Source of the DNA: Chitinophaga sp. CB10
GTDB taxonomy: Bacteria; Bacteroidota; Bacteroidia; Chitinophagales; Chitinophagaceae
Assembly: GCA_001870995.2 (NCBI GenBank)
Contig: MLAV02000009.1
Span: 206,516-270,515, forward strand
DNA length: 64,000 nt
Direction: 5' to 3'
Numbering within the stretch: position 1 is the first letter of the stretch; each line of letters opens with the position of its first letter. The translations under genes were made by a program, and so were the position numbers. A model generated the notes under the pieces. That model saw only the letters and a program-made list of their open reading frames with translations, was not told the origin of the DNA and searched no databases. This document shows positions 1 through 8,866 of the stretch, piece by piece.

Positions 1-209
1 TGCAGAAACAATTTATCGAAAACCTGAAAGAAGGCGACAAAATCGTAAACATTGCCGGTATCCACGGTAAAATCAAAAAATTCAATGACGACGGTAAAAC
101 CCTCGTTATGGAAGTGGCGCCGGGTACTACCCTGACCATCGAGCGCTCCACCATCAGCATGGAGTACTCCGCAGCGCTGAACCAGCCTGCCGCCAACGTA
201 AAAGCGTAA
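1..209 (+). CDS. yajC: YajC, Sec translocase accessory subunit (C-terminal part, cut by window start)
   Basis: This is the last 68 residues of a YajC-like protein, read from base 3 to the TAA at 207-209. The segment INLKEGD-like/VNIAGIHGKIKKF followed by a short beta-rich tail (TLVMEVAPGTTLTIE) is the cytoplasmic YajC domain that follows the single N-terminal membrane helix; that helix lies before the window. YajC associates with SecDF in the inner membrane during protein export. secDF itself lies only 1.3 kb away on the opposite strand, which supports the call. A strong hairpin terminator follows immediately. Confidence 0.85.
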   Translation, partial: QKQFIENLKEGDKIVNIAGIHGKIKKFNDDGKTLVMEVAPGTTLTIERSTISMEYSAALNQPAANVKA

Positions 210-230
210 TAATCCGACAACTTATACTAA

Positions 231-271
231 AAGCCTGCGCAGGGAATTTTCTTTGCGCAGGCTTTTGTTTT
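231..271 (+). terminator. Rho-independent terminator after yajC
   Basis: A 10-bp perfect stem (AAGCCTGCGC / GCGCAGGCTT, 231-240 and 255-264) with a 14-nt loop is followed by a T-rich run. It separates yajC from coaE. Confidence 0.85.
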
Positions 272-299
272 TAGCAATTTTTGCTAACTTGTTCAGGCT

Positions 300-899
300 A
301 TGTTAAAGGTTGGAATCACAGGAGGCATCGGCTCCGGCAAAAGTACCGTCAGCAAAATTTTTGAACTGCTGGGGGTGCCGGTTTACTACGCAGATGATAA
401 AGCAAAAGACATTCTGGTTAGAGATAAAGAACTGGCTGAACAGGTAAAACAGCACTTCGGCCCTGAAGTCTATGAGGCGGACGGGGCCCTCAACAGGAAG
501 CTGCTGGGCAATATCGTGTTTAACGATAAGGACAAACTGGCACTGCTCAATTCCCTCGTACACCCGGCTACGATACGCGACTCCAACAACTGGGCCGCAG
601 AACAAAAAGCGCCTTACGTACTCAAGGAGGCCGCCCTGTTATTTGAAACCGAATCCTTCCACCACCTGGATAAAATCATTGGCGTGAGCGCCCCCCAGCC
701 CCTGCGCATACTCCGGGTCATGAAGCGGGACAATGTATCCCGCAACGACGTGCTGGCGAGGATGCACAAGCAGATCGACGAAACCATCAAAATGCGTTTA
801 AGCGACTACGTTATCTATAACGATGAGCAGCATATGGTCATTCCCCAGGTGCTGGAACTGCACCAAAAGCTGTTGCAGCTGGCGGCTGAAAAAGCCTGA
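300..899 (+). CDS. coaE: Dephospho-CoA kinase
   Basis: This cytoplasmic enzyme phosphorylates the ribose 3'-OH of dephospho-CoA with ATP, the last step of coenzyme A synthesis. The 199-residue length is normal for CoaE. The P-loop GITGGIGSGKST lies at residues 5-16. The substrate-binding DD of YYADDKAKD lies near residue 31 and the LLFE motif of the lid region near residue 122. It stands alone between the yajC terminator and the iscA-like gene, and the ATG at 300 gives the canonical MLKVGITGG start. Nothing is unusual. Confidence 0.95.
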   Translation: MLKVGITGGIGSGKSTVSKIFELLGVPVYYADDKAKDILVRDKELAEQVKQHFGPEVYEADGALNRKLLGNIVFNDKDKLALLNSLVHPATIRDSNNWAAEQKAPYVLKEAALLFETESFHHLDKIIGVSAPQPLRILRVMKRDNVSRNDVLARMHKQIDETIKMRLSDYVIYNDEQHMVIPQVLELHQKLLQLAAEKA

Positions 900-933
900 C
901 ATTTCCGTGCATCCCCCTTATGCCTCAATTACC

Positions 934-941
934 TACCTTTG
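934..941 (+). promoter_or_regulatory. Bacteroidota -7 box upstream of the A-type carrier gene
   Basis: TACCTTTG matches the TAnnTTTG -7 element of Bacteroidota sigma factors and sits 18 nt before the ATG at 959. No clear TTG -33 element is present, so this is tentative. Confidence 0.4.
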
Positions 942-958
942 CTTAAAATCAAAGACAA

Positions 959-1258
959 ATGGAAGCAGGTTTTAACGTAGCGCTGCAGTTCACACCGGCC
1001 GCAGAAGCCGTGGTGAAGGAACTGCTGCACAGCATCGCAACGGCGCCCTACCTGCGCGTAGGCGTGAAGGGAGGCGGCTGTTCCGGCATGGGCTATATGA
1101 TAGGATTTGATCAGAAGGCAGCGGATGATATCGAAATGGAGATCGCCGGCATCCCGGTGATCATGAAAAAGGCGCATACCATGTACCTGGCCGGTATGGA
1201 GATCGATTACCGGCAGCAGGACGAAAGCAGCGGGTTTGTTTTCACCGCACCGCAATAA
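959..1258 (+). CDS. A-type iron-sulfur carrier (HesB/IscA family) lacking the C-terminal CxC
   Basis: IscA/ErpA/SufA-type proteins carry Fe-S clusters to apo-proteins using three conserved cysteines. The first motif is intact here (GGGCSGMGY, Cys41), and the fold hallmarks (LRVGVKGGG, MEIDY, GFVF) are in place. The protein stops at residue 99 with TAPQ, where family members normally continue with NPN...CGCG. There is no other cysteine anywhere in the protein. The stop is a clean TAA, and the bases after it do not restore a CGC motif in the same frame. Its assignment to the family is secure, but normal cluster carriage with a single cysteine is doubtful. Confidence 0.85.
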   Translation: MEAGFNVALQFTPAAEAVVKELLHSIATAPYLRVGVKGGGCSGMGYMIGFDQKAADDIEMEIAGIPVIMKKAHTMYLAGMEIDYRQQDESSGFVFTAPQ

Positions 1259-1284
1259 TGTAAATACAGTTTTATATCAGGAAT

Positions 1285-1311
1285 AGGCTGGCCCTGGGGC
1301 CGGCCTTTTTT
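1285..1311 (+). terminator. Terminator after the A-type carrier
   Basis: AGGCTGGCC (1285-1293) pairs with GGCCGGCCT (1298-1306), with one G-T pair, and is followed by six T residues. Confidence 0.8.
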
Positions 1312-1410
1312 GTGGGCTGGGGTGTGGGGGATTACCGGCTTGCAGGGGGTGGCGGCTTGCGGGATTTGCAGCTTGTGGGCCTGGCAGCTTTCTTCAGGCA
1401 TGCAGTCATG

Positions 1411-1440
1411 AAAAAAGGCTGGCTCTATCGAGCCAGCCTT
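1411..1440 (-). terminator. Terminator of secDF
   Basis: An 11-bp perfect stem (1415-1425 with 1430-1440) around a 4-nt loop is followed on the minus strand by six T residues (1416-1411). It lies about 30 bp after the secDF stop codon. Confidence 0.85.
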
Positions 1441-1470
1441 ATATATTATCAAACATTTTTCCAGTTAAGC

Positions 1471-4400
1471 TTACTTGGCAGCTACTTCTTTTTTGGAAGC
1501 AGGTACTGACTCGCTTTCATTGGCCAGTTGATTGTGCTTGTCGAAATCTACCAGTACAGGCGCCGCTACGAAGATAGAGGAGTAAGTACCGGTGATAACG
1601 CCCACGAGCATAGCGAATGCGAAACCGCGGGTTACCTCGCCACCGAACACGAACAGGATCAGGATGGTCAGGAATACCGTCAGGGAAGTCATTACGGTAC
1701 GGCTGAGGGTATCGTTGATCGCTTTGTTAATAACGGTGTCACGATCCTTACCGTGCGTACCGGTACGGAAGTATTCGCGAATACGGTCGAACACGATCAC
1801 GGTATCGTTCATGGAGAAACCGATTACAGTGAGGATCGCAGCGATGAAGTGCTGGTCAATTTCCAGGGTGAACGGTACGAAGCTTCTGCACCAGGAGAAT
1901 ACTGCCAGGGTAACGAGTACGTCGTGCAGCAGGGAGAAGATGGTACCCACTGAGTACTGCCATTTGCTGAAACGCAGCAGGATGTACAGGAAGATCACCA
2001 CGATGGACAGGATGGTCGCTTTAATCGCACCGGAACGGAGGTCATCGGAGATGGTTGGAGAAACGGTCTGTGAACCTACGATATAACGGTTGGTGAAAGC
2101 ATCTTCCGTTACAGAAGGATCATAGAATTTCTTCAGGCCATGGAACAGTTTGGAAGTAACTTCCTTATCCACTTCCAGGCTTTGCTCTTCGATTTTGTAA
2201 GCGGTAGTGATGTTCAGCTGGTTGGTGTTACCAATTGTTTTCACATAAGGCTCGGAACCGAATTCCTGGTGCAGGGCAGCTCTTACTTCGTCGGATTTCA
2301 TCGGGTGCTCGAAACGTACGGTGAAGCTACGGCCACCGGAGAAGTCGATACCGTGATCGAAACCATGGAAGAAGGAAGATACGCCTGCGATCATCACGAT
2401 GGCAGAAATGATGTATGCATATTTACGTTTGCCTACGAAGTCGAAAGCAGCGTGTTTAAATACTTTACGGGAAATTGGCGTGAAGTATTCGAAGTGACGT
2501 TTTTTCTTCATCCAGAAGTCAGTCACCATACGGGATACCAGGATACCGCAGAACAGGGACAGTAACAGACCGATAATCTGGGTGGTGGCGAAGCCCAGTA
2601 CAGGACCAAGACCGAAGTAGAACAGGATGCAGGCAGTGAGCAGGGAGGTAACGTGACCGTCCAGTACAGGAGCGAGGGAACGTTTGTAACCTTTCTGCAC
2701 CGCGTCCGCATAGGAGAGGCCGTGCGTCAGCTCGTCCTTGATCCTTTCGAAGATGATTACGTTTGTATCCACTGCCATACCGATGGTCAGTACCAGACCG
2801 GCGATACCGGCCATGGTGAGCGTTGCGCCAAGGGAAGCGAGGATACCGAAGGTAAACAGCAGGTTGAGGATCAGCGCGATGTTGGCTACCCAACCGGCAG
2901 TGTTATAATATACCAGCATCAGTACGAAGATGATGGCAAAGGAGATCAGGAAGGATTTAGCGCCTGCGGCAATGGATTCAGCGCCGAGGGTAGGTCCTAC
3001 GATCTGCTCCTGAACGATTTTCGCCGGAGCCGGCATTTTACCTGATTTCAGGATGTTTGCCAGGTCGCCCGCTTCTTCAGGGGTGAAGCTACCGGTGATA
3101 GAAGAACGGCCACCGGAGATTTCGCCCTGGATGGATGGAGCGGAGTACACGATATTATCCAGTACTACGGCAACGTAGTTGAATGTAAACGGATCTTTCG
3201 GATTGGTAGGAGCCAGTTCGCCGGTGAGTTTTCTCCACTCGTGCGCGCCCTGGTTGTCCATGGTCATGCTGATTTCAGGCTGGTTGTTCTGGTCAACGTC
3301 CTGGTGGGCTTCGATTACTCTTTCGCCGCCAACACGCGGAGCAGGGTTAGCCGGGTTCACTTTCAGGATGTACACTTCCAGCGGACCGTGTTTATCAGTT
3401 TTGTTTTCAGGACCGAATGCAAACACCGCATCTTTTGGCAGTACTGCCTGCACGCCCGGCAGGGCCAGGTAGCGGCGGAAGGTAGCGGTATCCTTAGGCA
3501 GCATCATACCCACGGACGGGCCAGGGATGATGGAGCCGGATTGCTGGTCGTAACGGGGGAACAGTACAGCGAACAGCGGATTCTGTTTCTGTTGTTCTCT
3601 CATGAGTTTTTCCTGGGAAGCCAGGCCGGTATCAGCTTTTGCTTTACCGCTGTCTTTCGCGAGGTAATCGCTCAGGCTACCGGTTTTAGCGGTATCGGCA
3701 GGCGCGCTGGCAACAGCGGCTGAATCTTTTTTAGCGGCAGCTGCGGTGTCTTTCGCTGCAGGAGCATCTCCCAGGGCCACTCTGATGGCGTCGTTCATTG
3801 GGGAGAGGATGTTCTGCAGTACATCCGCGCTGTTTTTGTACACTTCTCTGAACTCCAGGTTAGCGGTAGCCTGCAGGTATTTACGAACGCGTTCAGCGTT
3901 GTCCACACCGGCCAGCTCCACGGAGATCAGACCTTTATTTTCGTCCAGGCTGATGTTGGGCTGTGCCACACCGAATTTATCGATACGTTTTTGCAGTACG
4001 ATATAGGTGTTTTTGATGGCCGCTTTGGATTCCCTGCGGATCATGTCCAGCACCTGCTGGTTGGAAGAGTTAAAGTTGATGTCTTTCTGGTACGCATTTG
4101 CGAAGATGTTCGCCAATTTGCCCTGGGGAGCAACTTCCGCATACGTTTGTCCGAACAAAGTAACAAAGTCGGTCTGGCTGGTTTTCTTTCTTTCCTTAGC
4201 CATATCCAGCGCTCTGTTGAAAGCCGGGTCTTTGGATTGACCGGATAAAGCGCGTACTACATCTTCTACGCTTACTTCCAGTACTACGTTCATACCACCC
4301 ACGAGGTCAAGACCGAGGTTCAGTTCTTTTTCCTTCGCTTTGTTGTAGGTCACGTTCCATGGAAACCCTGCAATCTCTTTATTGCTGGTGCTATCCACGA

Positions 4401-4635
4401 TCTCTTGTCTTCTTTGTTTTACATAGCCTTTAAGCGTGTCGGCATAAAAACCCTGTAATTGCGAATTTCCAGGATACTTCTGCGCGGCGGAGGGATACTG
4501 TTTGGCGATGTCCTTTTCGGCCTGCTGCTCTATCTTCTTCTCATAGTTCCGCACCAAAAACGTGAAGGACAATTGGTACAAAGAGATAAGGATCAGTGCG
4601 ATGGCAAAAAATCTTACCAGTCCTTTAAGTTGCAT
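1471..4635 (-). CDS. secDF: Protein translocase SecDF (SecD-SecF fusion)
   Basis: This inner-membrane motor uses the proton gradient to pull secreted proteins through SecYEG. One 1054-residue chain contains both halves. The SecD part has an N-terminal helix, the LGLDLVGGMNVVLEV signature, a large periplasmic region with a low-complexity alanine/lysine insert, the P1 head, and a five-helix bundle with GMAVDTNVIIFERIKDE. The SecF part has DHGIDFSGGRSFTVRF and a second bundle with GFSMNDTVIVFDRIRE. Fusion of SecD and SecF is usual in Bacteroidota. An upstream TTG at 4680 would fall inside the -7 box, so the ATG at 4635 is preferred. YajC, a partner, is encoded at the window start. Confidence 0.97.
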   Translation of the reverse strand: MQLKGLVRFFAIALILISLYQLSFTFLVRNYEKKIEQQAEKDIAKQYPSAAQKYPGNSQLQGFYADTLKGYVKQRRQEIVDSTSNKEIAGFPWNVTYNKAKEKELNLGLDLVGGMNVVLEVSVEDVVRALSGQSKDPAFNRALDMAKERKKTSQTDFVTLFGQTYAEVAPQGKLANIFANAYQKDINFNSSNQQVLDMIRRESKAAIKNTYIVLQKRIDKFGVAQPNISLDENKGLISVELAGVDNAERVRKYLQATANLEFREVYKNSADVLQNILSPMNDAIRVALGDAPAAKDTAAAAKKDSAAVASAPADTAKTGSLSDYLAKDSGKAKADTGLASQEKLMREQQKQNPLFAVLFPRYDQQSGSIIPGPSVGMMLPKDTATFRRYLALPGVQAVLPKDAVFAFGPENKTDKHGPLEVYILKVNPANPAPRVGGERVIEAHQDVDQNNQPEISMTMDNQGAHEWRKLTGELAPTNPKDPFTFNYVAVVLDNIVYSAPSIQGEISGGRSSITGSFTPEEAGDLANILKSGKMPAPAKIVQEQIVGPTLGAESIAAGAKSFLISFAIIFVLMLVYYNTAGWVANIALILNLLFTFGILASLGATLTMAGIAGLVLTIGMAVDTNVIIFERIKDELTHGLSYADAVQKGYKRSLAPVLDGHVTSLLTACILFYFGLGPVLGFATTQIIGLLLSLFCGILVSRMVTDFWMKKKRHFEYFTPISRKVFKHAAFDFVGKRKYAYIISAIVMIAGVSSFFHGFDHGIDFSGGRSFTVRFEHPMKSDEVRAALHQEFGSEPYVKTIGNTNQLNITTAYKIEEQSLEVDKEVTSKLFHGLKKFYDPSVTEDAFTNRYIVGSQTVSPTISDDLRSGAIKATILSIVVIFLYILLRFSKWQYSVGTIFSLLHDVLVTLAVFSWCRSFVPFTLEIDQHFIAAILTVIGFSMNDTVIVFDRIREYFRTGTHGKDRDTVINKAINDTLSRTVMTSLTVFLTILILFVFGGEVTRGFAFAMLVGVITGTYSSIFVAAPVLVDFDKHNQLANESESVPASKKEVAAK

Positions 4636-4677
4636 ACTATTTGTTTCGGGTTTATAATAAAAAATTTTTAAGAGTTG

Positions 4678-4685
4678 CAAAGATA
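4678..4685 (-). promoter_or_regulatory. -7 promoter element of secDF
   Basis: On the minus strand this reads TATCTTTG, a full match to TAnnTTTG, about 43 nt before the ATG at 4635. The -33 region is only TTTA-like. Confidence 0.5.
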
Positions 4686-4851
4686 GAATTTAAATTGATA
4701 TATTAAAGCCCTTTCGAAAATAGGCGCAAATTAGCTGCCGGCTTGAGTTTGCTGGACTGTTGGCACATAAATTTTACAAATCTGCGATTCTGGTTTCTGC
4801 TGGTTTTAATATATTTCCATTGCTTTACAGCACGTTAATACCGACAAATAT

Positions 4852-6045
4852 ATGCAAACCCTTCATTATCGCACAACAGATTATTTCCCGGAAAGCTGGT
4901 GGAGGAGAAAAAAGGGCATACTGGAGGAGGTTTTCAGACGGGCGGAGCCTTTCCGGCTACAGGTAATTTATACGCAGATCGACCGGGACGAGCAACAGCG
5001 GCCCCGGTTCCGGGATTTCAGGTTCCAGGCCGGTCCGGACGTTTATTCCTACCCGGCATCGACGGTAAAGCTGCCGGCGGCCATCCTGGCATTGGAGAAG
5101 CTCCGCGACCTCGATATTCCCGGACTGGACATGCATACGGCTATGTTTATCAACCCGTTAGCCGGCATCAACACCGGCGTTCACCGGGACGTAACGGCGT
5201 CCCGGGGGCTGGCTTGTATCTCTCACTATATTAAAAAAATATTTCTTATAAGCGATAACGACGCCTATAACCGGCTCTATGAATTCATTGGCCAGGAGGC
5301 ATTTAACCGCCGCCTCTGGGAAAACGGCTACACGGATGTACAGATACGCCACCGCCTGGGCCTTCCCCTCCACGAAGCGGCAAACCGGCATACCAATGCC
5401 ATGAAGTTCAAGCGCGGCAACCAGGTGATTTATGAGCAGCCGGCCGCCTGCAGCACGCTGGCATTTGCGCCCCGGCACGACCTGGCCGGGAAAGCCTGGC
5501 GCACCCATAAAGGCACGGTGGAACGGGCCCCGATGGACTTCTCCATCCGCAACCGGCTGCCCTTAGCCAGCCTCCATGAAATCATGCGGAGTATTTTTTT
5601 TCCGGAGGCTGTAACAAATCAGCAGCGCTACCGTTTAACGGATGGCGACTATTCATTTTTGTATCGTTGTATGTCGCAATATCCAACAGCGTCGGAGGAC
5701 CCTGTTTATGATCACCAACAGTATCACCAGGCTTATTGCAAGTTCCTGCTCTACGGCGGAAGTCAACAGGCGGTGATCCCCCCGGAAATACGCATTTTCA
5801 ATAAACCGGGATGGGCGTATGGATTTTTGACGGACACTGCTTATATTGCTGACTTTGGAAATAACATCGAATTTCTCCTGTCTGCCACAGTACATGTCAA
5901 CCATGACGGAATTTTGGGGGATGATCAGCGGGCCTTCGAAGAAATCGGGAAACCGTTTTTACAGGCGCTGGGCGAATTGATTTACACGATAGAACTGGAA
6001 AGACCAAAGCCAATAATACCCGATCTGAGCCGCTTTCAACCATAG
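4852..6045 (+). CDS. Serine hydrolase of the beta-lactamase / DD-peptidase fold
   Basis: This 397-residue protein has the serine-acylation motifs of class A beta-lactamases and penicillin-binding proteins: PASTVK (Ser70, Lys73) and SDN (134-136). A late KPG (within IFNKPGWAYGF) may take the place of the KTG box, followed by a typical beta-strand (IEFLLSATVHVN). The role could be beta-lactam or peptidoglycan-fragment hydrolysis, or another esterase-like reaction. No signal peptide is visible, and the frame stays open upstream only to a stop at 4807 without adding one. This is odd, because these enzymes normally act in the periplasm. It stands alone between secDF (divergent) and the DUF4397 gene. 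Confidence 0.7.
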   Translation: MQTLHYRTTDYFPESWWRRKKGILEEVFRRAEPFRLQVIYTQIDRDEQQRPRFRDFRFQAGPDVYSYPASTVKLPAAILALEKLRDLDIPGLDMHTAMFINPLAGINTGVHRDVTASRGLACISHYIKKIFLISDNDAYNRLYEFIGQEAFNRRLWENGYTDVQIRHRLGLPLHEAANRHTNAMKFKRGNQVIYEQPAACSTLAFAPRHDLAGKAWRTHKGTVERAPMDFSIRNRLPLASLHEIMRSIFFPEAVTNQQRYRLTDGDYSFLYRCMSQYPTASEDPVYDHQQYHQAYCKFLLYGGSQQAVIPPEIRIFNKPGWAYGFLTDTAYIADFGNNIEFLLSATVHVNHDGILGDDQRAFEEIGKPFLQALGELIYTIELERPKPIIPDLSRFQP

Positions 6046-6105
6046 GGCGCGATCGGTAAGCCTTTAAACAGCTAAATTCACACATACTTTAAAAACTGAG
6101 AGCAG

Positions 6106-6819
6106 ATGCTAACTAAGATCAATCGTGTATGGGCTATTGTAGTGCTGATAGCCGCGACTATGGGAATGACTTCCTGTCTGAAGAACAATGTGGACACGAC
6201 ACCGCAGCGCCCTACATTCTGGCTGAATGTGGCAAACCTGTCGACCTACTCCGGTACGATGGACCTGTACGACAATGGTAAAAAAATCACCAATACCGGT
6301 ATCACCGGCTTCTTCTCCGAAGTGATCGGCGGTTACAGCGGTCCTCACGAAATGAAAATGACCGTTGCCGGTAAAGATTCCGTACTGGCCACTGCCAGCA
6401 GCCAGCTGGATAGCCTGCATTACTATACTTACATGGTATATGGCGGCAACCCGGTGAAAGCGGCTTTCGTGGAATCCAACCTGACCAACTACAGCCCTAC
6501 CTCCGTTAACCTGCGTTTCTACAACCTGTCCGCCAGCATTGGCCCGGTTGACGTGTACATGGGTTCCAAAAAAGTATTTGAAAACGTGGTTTACGCAGAT
6601 GGTTACTTCCGTCCGGATTTCACCACTTTCAACGATATTACCGAAGGCAATGTGATCACTGTTAAAAAAGCTGGTACCAACGAGGTAGTAGCCACCAACA
6701 ACAGCCTGAAGGTCAGCAGCCTGCAAACCGGCGGCGTTTACACCGCATATGTTACCGGTAACGCCGGCAGCACCGGCAACGATAAGCCAAGCACCAACGT
6801 TATCTACGGCGCTTACTAA
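6106..6819 (+). CDS. DUF4397-type lipoprotein
   Basis: A 237-residue secreted lipoprotein: a hydrophobic signal (residues 8-20) ends in the lipobox MTSC, giving a mature protein tethered at a membrane. The body has two beta-rich repeats that resemble DUF4397: FWLNVANLSTYSGTMDLYDN near the start and LRFYNLSASIGPVDVYMGSK from about residue 140. Each describes a strand-turn-strand around a V/LD-x-Y core. DUF4397 proteins are common in Bacteroidota and lack a defined biochemical role. It lies 60 bp after the serine hydrolase and is closed by a strong hairpin. Confidence 0.75.
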   Translation: MLTKINRVWAIVVLIAATMGMTSCLKNNVDTTPQRPTFWLNVANLSTYSGTMDLYDNGKKITNTGITGFFSEVIGGYSGPHEMKMTVAGKDSVLATASSQLDSLHYYTYMVYGGNPVKAAFVESNLTNYSPTSVNLRFYNLSASIGPVDVYMGSKKVFENVVYADGYFRPDFTTFNDITEGNVITVKKAGTNEVVATNNSLKVSSLQTGGVYTAYVTGNAGSTGNDKPSTNVIYGAY

Positions 6820-6846
6820 TCGCCTGAAAATATTCATTCCTTTGAA

Positions 6847-6880
6847 CGCAGAAGGGGCCGATCATCCGGCCCCTTCTGCG
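6847..6880 (+). terminator. Terminator after the DUF4397 gene
   Basis: A 14-bp perfect stem (6847-6860 with 6867-6880) encloses a 6-nt loop. The T run after it is short (TTTAT). Confidence 0.75.
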
Positions 6881-6963
6881 TTTATACGGCAGCTGCGGAT
6901 ATCTTTCCCTGAGATTTTTCTTTTTTTTGTGTAGGTTTGTCCTGGTCAATCCGATATTAACTT

Positions 6964-8157
6964 ATGAATCAACTTGCAGAGAGGCTGTCCCGGATTTCCG
7001 AGCCTCAAACCATCAAAATGGCGAAGCTCGGCCGAGAGCTGAAAGCCCAGGGAATAGACATTGTAGACCTTAGTATTGGAGAACCTGACTTTGATACGCC
7101 CGAGCATATTCGCGAAGCTGCCAAAAAGGCGATCGACGAAGGCTTTACCCACTATACCCCCGTTGCGGGCATCGCTGACCTGCGCCAGGCGGTGATCCAC
7201 AAACTGAAACGCGATAACGGTCTTGACTATACGCCGGAACAGATCGTGGTGAGTACCGGCGCCAAACAATGCCTGGCCAATGCCGTACTCGCACTGGTAG
7301 ACCCGGGAGATGAAGTCATCATCCCTACGCCTTACTGGGTCACCTATTCCGAACAGGTGAAACTTTGCCAGGGCGAAGTCGTGTTTGTGCCCTGCGGCAT
7401 CGAAAACAATTATAAAATCACGCCCGCACAGCTGGAAGCCGCTATCACGCCTAAAACCAAGCTGTTCATGTTCTCTTCCCCCTGCAACCCTACCGGTTCA
7501 GTATATTCCAAAGAAGAGCTGGCAGCGCTGGCGGAAGTATTCGAAAAACATCCGAATATCTACATCATCTCCGATGAGATATATGAGTATATCAACTACG
7601 TGGGCAAACATGAAAGCATTGCCCAGTTCGGGGACCTGAAAAACAGGACCATCCTCATCAACGGCCTTAGCAAAGGCTTTGCCATGACCGGCTGGCGCCT
7701 CGGCTACCTGGCCGCACCGCTGGACATCGCCAGGGCATGCGATAAAATCCAGAGCCAGTTCACCTCTGCCACCTGCTCCATTACGCAGCGCGCAGCCGTT
7801 ACCGCCCTCACCGGCGACCTCAGCTCCGCACATGCCATGGTAGCTGAATTCAAAAAACGCCGTGCCTTTATTCACGAAGCCCTGAAAGAAATCCCGGGAT
7901 TACTCGTGAATGATCCGGAAGGCGCCTTCTATATGTTCCCGGACATGAGCGCCTTCTTCGGTAAATCCTACGAAGGGCAGACGATCAATAACGCAGATGA
8001 CCTCTGCATGTACCTGCTCCACCGCGCGCACGTTTCCACCGTTACCGGCGCGGCTTTCCAGCAGCCCAACTGCATCCGCCTGTCGTACGCCACCTCTATG
8101 GACAAACTGCAGGAAGGCGTAAAACGCATGAAGGAATGGTTAGGTAAGCTGAGCTAA
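6964..8157 (+). CDS. Aspartate aminotransferase-like PLP enzyme (class I/II)
   Basis: Cytoplasmic aminotransferase, probably aspartate + 2-oxoglutarate to oxaloacetate + glutamate. The 397-residue length and motifs fit the I-gamma subgroup: SIGEPDFDTP near residue 37, NPTG with Asn175, SDEIYE with Asp204, and the PLP-binding lysine in LSKGFAMTGWR (Lys237) followed by the phosphate-binding arginine. The C-terminal substrate arginine is in CIRLSYA. It is monocistronic, with a promoter-like TAGGTTTG (6932-6939) and a terminator at 8189. Activity toward other amino acids (for example glutamate-prephenate) cannot be excluded by sequence alone. Confidence 0.92.
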   Translation: MNQLAERLSRISEPQTIKMAKLGRELKAQGIDIVDLSIGEPDFDTPEHIREAAKKAIDEGFTHYTPVAGIADLRQAVIHKLKRDNGLDYTPEQIVVSTGAKQCLANAVLALVDPGDEVIIPTPYWVTYSEQVKLCQGEVVFVPCGIENNYKITPAQLEAAITPKTKLFMFSSPCNPTGSVYSKEELAALAEVFEKHPNIYIISDEIYEYINYVGKHESIAQFGDLKNRTILINGLSKGFAMTGWRLGYLAAPLDIARACDKIQSQFTSATCSITQRAAVTALTGDLSSAHAMVAEFKKRRAFIHEALKEIPGLLVNDPEGAFYMFPDMSAFFGKSYEGQTINNADDLCMYLLHRAHVSTVTGAAFQQPNCIRLSYATSMDKLQEGVKRMKEWLGKLS

Positions 8158-8188
8158 CTCCGGCAGATTGTTATACTAACATTATTCA

Positions 8189-8226
8189 GAGAGGGGAAGA
8201 GATCGAAAAGGTCCCTTCCCCTCTCT
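8189..8226 (+). terminator. Terminator after the aminotransferase
   Basis: An 11-bp GAGAGGGGAAG / CTTCCCCTCTC stem has a partly paired inner loop. The sequence after it is AT-rich. Confidence 0.65.
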
Positions 8227-8282
8227 CCATTATTTATATAATTATTTTCTACATTTGTATCTGCAAAAACCTGAATAGATAC

Positions 8283-8813
8283 ATGGATACTCAGAAACTA
8301 CTGTACATCGTGCTGGCGCTTGGCGCCGGGTATATGATATACAGTACCGCCAAAGACCTGATCAAGAAGAAGCCATCCAAAGAGCCGGGGGAGCCGGCGC
8401 CTTCCAATAACAACAGCAACAGCAGCACCATATTGCCTTTGCAGCTGCAAGCCTATGAGCGCATGGCGCTGTACGTGGAAAGAATATCGCCGCAAAGCCT
8501 GATCAGCCGCATCTATCAGCCGGGCATGACCACGGTGGATATGCAGCTGGCCATGGTGCAGCAGATCAAAGCGGAATACGATCATAACGTTACCCAGCAA
8601 ATCTATGTATCCGCCCAAACCTGGGATGCCATCAAAACCCTGAAGGAACAAACCATTTCCGTGATCAACCAGGTGGCTGCCACGCTGCCGCCGGATGCGC
8701 CGGCCATGGAGCTGAACAAGCAGCTGCTGGAAGTATTTGCCGAAGCAGGCGCCTCCCCTTCCGAGCTGGTAGCGCAGATCATCAATACCGAAGCAAAAAA
8801 GCTGATGAAATAA
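8283..8813 (+). CDS. Conserved Bacteroidota membrane-anchored protein, function unknown
   Basis: A 176-residue protein with one N-terminal membrane helix (about residues 6-22), a KKKPSKEPGEPAP linker and an asparagine/serine stretch, then a helical domain beginning LQLQAYERMALYVERI. The AYER-L-ER opening recalls a family found across Bacteroidetes (possibly DUF7935; this is from memory). The N-in helix would leave the basic linker and the domain in the cytoplasm. A TACATTTG -7-like box lies at 8250-8257. It faces the M23 peptidase gene convergently, and the two share a hairpin. Confidence 0.6.
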   Translation: MDTQKLLYIVLALGAGYMIYSTAKDLIKKKPSKEPGEPAPSNNNSNSSTILPLQLQAYERMALYVERISPQSLISRIYQPGMTTVDMQLAMVQQIKAEYDHNVTQQIYVSAQTWDAIKTLKEQTISVINQVAATLPPDAPAMELNKQLLEVFAEAGASPSELVAQIINTEAKKLMK

Positions 8814-8819
8814 TTCCCG

Positions 8820-8866
8820 AAAAGGCTATCTGACGCGGATCACCTCATTCATCAGGTAGCCTTTTC
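8820..8866. terminator. Shared bidirectional hairpin between convergent genes
   Basis: AAAAGGCTAtCTGA (8820-8833) pairs with TCAGgTAGCCTTTT about 20 nt later, with A/T runs at both edges. The right half lies inside the last codons of the M23 gene. Confidence 0.6.

Noticed and set aside
4759..4776. Sigma-54 promoter (TTGGCACATAAATTTT) upstream of the serine hydrolase
   Set aside because: The -24 half looks right but the obligatory GC of the -12 element is absent.
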